From: Terriglobia bacterium
GTDB taxonomy: Bacteria; Acidobacteriota; Terriglobia; UBA7540
Length of the DNA stretch: 64,000 nucleotides
NCBI GenBank assembly: GCA_035712365.1
Contig: DASTAW010000003.1
Location: forward strand, 62,001 to 126,000
Direction of reading: 5' to 3'
Below the pieces are notes generated by a model. It had not been told where the DNA came from, made no database searches, and saw only the letters and a program-made list of their open reading frames with translations. Shown here one piece after another: positions 62,068 through 64,000 of this stretch. Each line of letters opens with the position of its first letter. Position 1 is the first letter of the stretch. The position numbers and the translations under genes were made by a program.

Positions 62068-62499
62068 GTGAAAAGTAAAGAGATCAAGGAAAGTCTGTCC
62101 AACAGATGGAATGACGTGGGCACAGCCCTGGTGGAATTTGGTCTGGTGATCGTGGTGTTCTTCATGTTCGTGTTCGGGGTCATGGATTTTGGGCGCGCCC
62201 TGTACACCTACCATTTTGTGAGCAACGCAGCCTGTGAAGCAACCCGATACGCGATGGTGCGCGGGTCAAGCAGCACCGACCCCGCGACGGCCGCTGAAAT
62301 CGAAGGCTATGTAAAGTCACTGGCGCCGCAGGGTATTGACCCCAACACCCTTACCGTCTCGACCTCCTGGAGTCCCAGCCATGCGCCGGGCAGCAGTGTC
62401 CGAATCCAGGTCAGCGATAATTTTCAGTGCATGTCGCCTTTTTTCAGGACCTATCACATGACGTTGAGCGATTCGTCGCAAATGGTTATCTCGCAGTAG
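62068..62499 (+). CDS. TadE-family minor pilin-like protein
   Basis: GTG 62068 follows GGAGGGGG and gives 143 residues. The TadE helix is TALVEFGLVIVVFFMFVFGV, followed by MDFGRALYTYHFVSNAACEA. The rest is exported. Together with the two genes upstream it forms a small Tad-like unit; the secretion ATPase TadA, the pilin Flp and RcpA are not in the window. Confidence 0.85.
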   Translation: MKSKEIKESLSNRWNDVGTALVEFGLVIVVFFMFVFGVMDFGRALYTYHFVSNAACEATRYAMVRGSSSTDPATAAEIEGYVKSLAPQGIDPNTLTVSTSWSPSHAPGSSVRIQVSDNFQCMSPFFRTYHMTLSDSSQMVISQ

Positions 62500-62565
62500 C
62501 TCCGATTGCCTCTCAGGGCGGGAGGATGAACAGCAATTTTGAAGACGATGCACCACCATCCCGCC

Positions 62566-63672
62566 CTATTCATTCACAACTTTGCGTTTGGGATGGCCGT
62601 TTCCGGCGACGGTGGTAATGATATTTGTGCGGGCATTGACGCGCCGGATGCGATTGTGAACTTTGTCAGCAATATAGAGATTCCCGGCAGGGTCCAGCGC
62701 AATGCCGCAGGCATCAATTTTGGACTTCGCTGCCGGGCCGCCGTCGCCGCTGTATCCTTCGAAGGCCGTCCCTGCATATACAGCAATCTGCCCGGTGCGG
62801 GCGTCAACCCGGCGGACGGTATAGGCATTGTTCTCGATGAAGAGAAGATTCCCCTGAGCGTCCGCAGCGATGTCCAAAAGATCGCCGATGCCAGCGCTTA
62901 GCGCAGGGCCCCCGTCGCCGGACGGGATCGCAGTTCCATTGCCCGCCACGGTACTGATTACCCGGGTCTTGAGATCAATGCGCCGGATGCGGTGGTTCTG
63001 AGTATCGGCAACAAACAGGTTTTCGCCGGCGTCGAGAGCGAGCGATGCCGGCCCGCCGAAACTGGCGTCGAGCGCCGGTCCGCCGTCTCCTGAAAATCCT
63101 TTCTCACGATTGCCGGCAAAGGTGACGGCGTCCTCTTCCAGTTCGACGATTTCATAGAATGTGCTTGCTGAAACCAGCAGCGAACCGTTCCTGAAGGCCA
63201 CCATCCCCAGCGGGTCAGAAAGGTCCGCGTCCATTGCCGGCGCACCGTCCGGGGAAATGGGCTCGCGGCCATTGGCAAGCGACCGGATGCGCCCCGTGGA
63301 GTGATCAACCACGTGGAGGAAGGCATCGTTGGTTTTGTTCCGGCCACCGAGGTACAGATTGCCCTGCGGGTCGAGCGCGAGACTATAAACGCGGTAAACC
63401 GACACATCCCGCGCCTGCTCATTCTCCTTAAAGCAACATTGTTTACCATTCCCGGCCGCCACCTCTACGTCCTTCCTTTTCCAGTCGATGCGCAGAATGC
63501 GATTGCCGTACTCCTCGTTGACGTACAGGTTGCCTGCTGCATCAAAGGCCATTCGGCAGGGACCGTTGATGGCGGTATGCAGAGGATCGCTCGCCCGAAT
63601 ATCCGCTGCGTGGAATAGGAAAATCGCCAGGAACAGAAAGCAAAGGGTTTTGGGGAAGGACTGTGCAGCCAC
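62566..63672 (-). CDS. Secreted NHL-repeat beta-propeller protein
   Basis: GTG 63672 gives 368 residues with a signal peptide (TLCFLFLAIFLFHAADIRA). Five or six NHL repeats follow, each like PCRMAFDAAGNLYVNEEYGN RILRID or GDGGPALDASFGGPASLALD. NHL propellers bind proteins or sugars; extracytoplasmic versions are abundant in Acidobacteriota. It lies convergent to the Tad cluster. No catalytic motif is seen. Confidence 0.87.
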   Translation of the reverse strand: MAAQSFPKTLCFLFLAIFLFHAADIRASDPLHTAINGPCRMAFDAAGNLYVNEEYGNRILRIDWKRKDVEVAAGNGKQCCFKENEQARDVSVYRVYSLALDPQGNLYLGGRNKTNDAFLHVVDHSTGRIRSLANGREPISPDGAPAMDADLSDPLGMVAFRNGSLLVSASTFYEIVELEEDAVTFAGNREKGFSGDGGPALDASFGGPASLALDAGENLFVADTQNHRIRRIDLKTRVISTVAGNGTAIPSGDGGPALSAGIGDLLDIAADAQGNLLFIENNAYTVRRVDARTGQIAVYAGTAFEGYSGDGGPAAKSKIDACGIALDPAGNLYIADKVHNRIRRVNARTNIITTVAGNGHPKRKVVNE

Positions 63673-63769
63673 GTCGGCTCCGGTGAAAATTGTTGGGTCG
63701 TCTGCGCGACAGCGTTATTATACGCTCTTCTTGCATCATAGAATTCATAGGAAAAGCAAAAGCTGGAGC

Positions 63770-63985
63770 CTATGCGGGAATTTCAAAATAAGCGGAATAG
63801 GTGTGCGGTTCGGGGACTTCCATGCCTTCAAGCCGCATCCCCTCCAGGTGAAACTCGATGGCTTCGCGCATGTTGCGCTCGACTTCGTCCCTCGTGTGGC
63901 CGGTTGAGACACAGCCTGGCAAATCGGGAGAATACGCGGAGTATCCGGTGCCCGTTTCTTCGATAACAATCAGAAACTTTTTCAT
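63770..63985 (-). CDS. hicB: HicB-type antitoxin
   Basis: The 71-residue protein reads FLIVIEETGTGYSAYSPDLP, then GCVSTGHTRDEVERNMREAI, the HicB partial RNase H fold. HicB neutralises HicA, an mRNA-cutting toxin. No DNA-binding tail is present, common in short HicBs. A hicA gene on the same strand would lie beyond the right edge; none lies downstream to its left. Confidence 0.85.
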   Translation of the reverse strand: MKKFLIVIEETGTGYSAYSPDLPGCVSTGHTRDEVERNMREAIEFHLEGMRLEGMEVPEPHTYSAYFEIPA

Positions 63986-64000
63986 CGTTTAAGTCCTGCC

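Overview
The window is about 64 kb of GC-rich bacterial chromosome. It has no rRNA, tRNA, CRISPR array or phage module. Several traits together suggest Acidobacteriota (Terriglobia-like): Tat-exported Gfo/Idh/MocA and DUF4091 sugar proteins, a CadC-type winged-helix regulator with a TolB-like domain, DUF4019 and DUF4252 proteins, a Ku/LigD pair, an Ig-plus-kelch lipoprotein and a DUF2953-GerW pair. This is inference from gene content; no marker gene was compared against a database.

Layout. 1-5.6 kb: end of a 3-hydroxyacyl-CoA dehydrogenase, a GH109-like exported oxidoreductase, then an aminotransferase/EamA exporter/RidA cassette. 6.6-13.3 kb: small stress-type membrane protein, SYLF lipid-binding protein, DUF2914 membrane protein, and the NHEJ operon ligD-ku on the minus strand. 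13.4-17.4 kb: phytoene-desaturase-like flavoprotein and a run of tiny stress proteins (17M-like, DUF1328, CsbD, DUF3309, a Cys-rich protein) ending in an HPP membrane protein. 17.6-23.6 kb: two tandem paralogs of an unrecognised family, a truncated regulator, an Ig/kelch lipoprotein, and a chimeric ORF whose 3' half is a 194 bp copy of the second paralog's 3' end. 23.8-35.9 kb: B12-type radical SAM protein, IS110 remnant, tartrate/isopropylmalate-type dehydrogenase, DUF4019, DUF2953-GerW, beta-barrel protein, YihY, a second Gfo/Idh, RlpA, and an orphan VirB10-like pair. 36-43 kb: DUF4091 protein, GYD protein, a RAYT transposase with its REP/REPIN elements, a PaeR7I-like restriction-modification pair, and an HbpS/GlcG-like protein. 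43.4-54.7 kb: housekeeping block (ECF sigma, anti-sigma-like protein, DUF4252, holA, rpsT, hpt, mutS, anmK, ydcF-like, tsaC, rpsU, zinc ribbon, mtaB). 54.9-57 kb: an intact transposon. 57-64 kb: MscS channel, a small Tad/TadE cluster, an NHL-repeat protein and a HicB antitoxin.

The most striking element is a 2,024 bp IS1-family transposon at 54922-56945. It has perfect 18 bp terminal inverted repeats and a perfect 8 bp target duplication (GACCCGTG). Besides its transposase it carries a 50-residue basic protein and an Ntn-hydrolase whose Thr1, Asp17 and Lys33 match the catalytic positions of 20S proteasome beta subunits. A second theme is a RAYT/REPIN system: GTAG-headed paired hairpins in several sequence families, some placed so that GTAG supplies a gene's TAG stop codon. 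The RAYT gene is bracketed by ~140 bp direct repeats exactly 900 bp apart, both keeping the same promoter-like motif.
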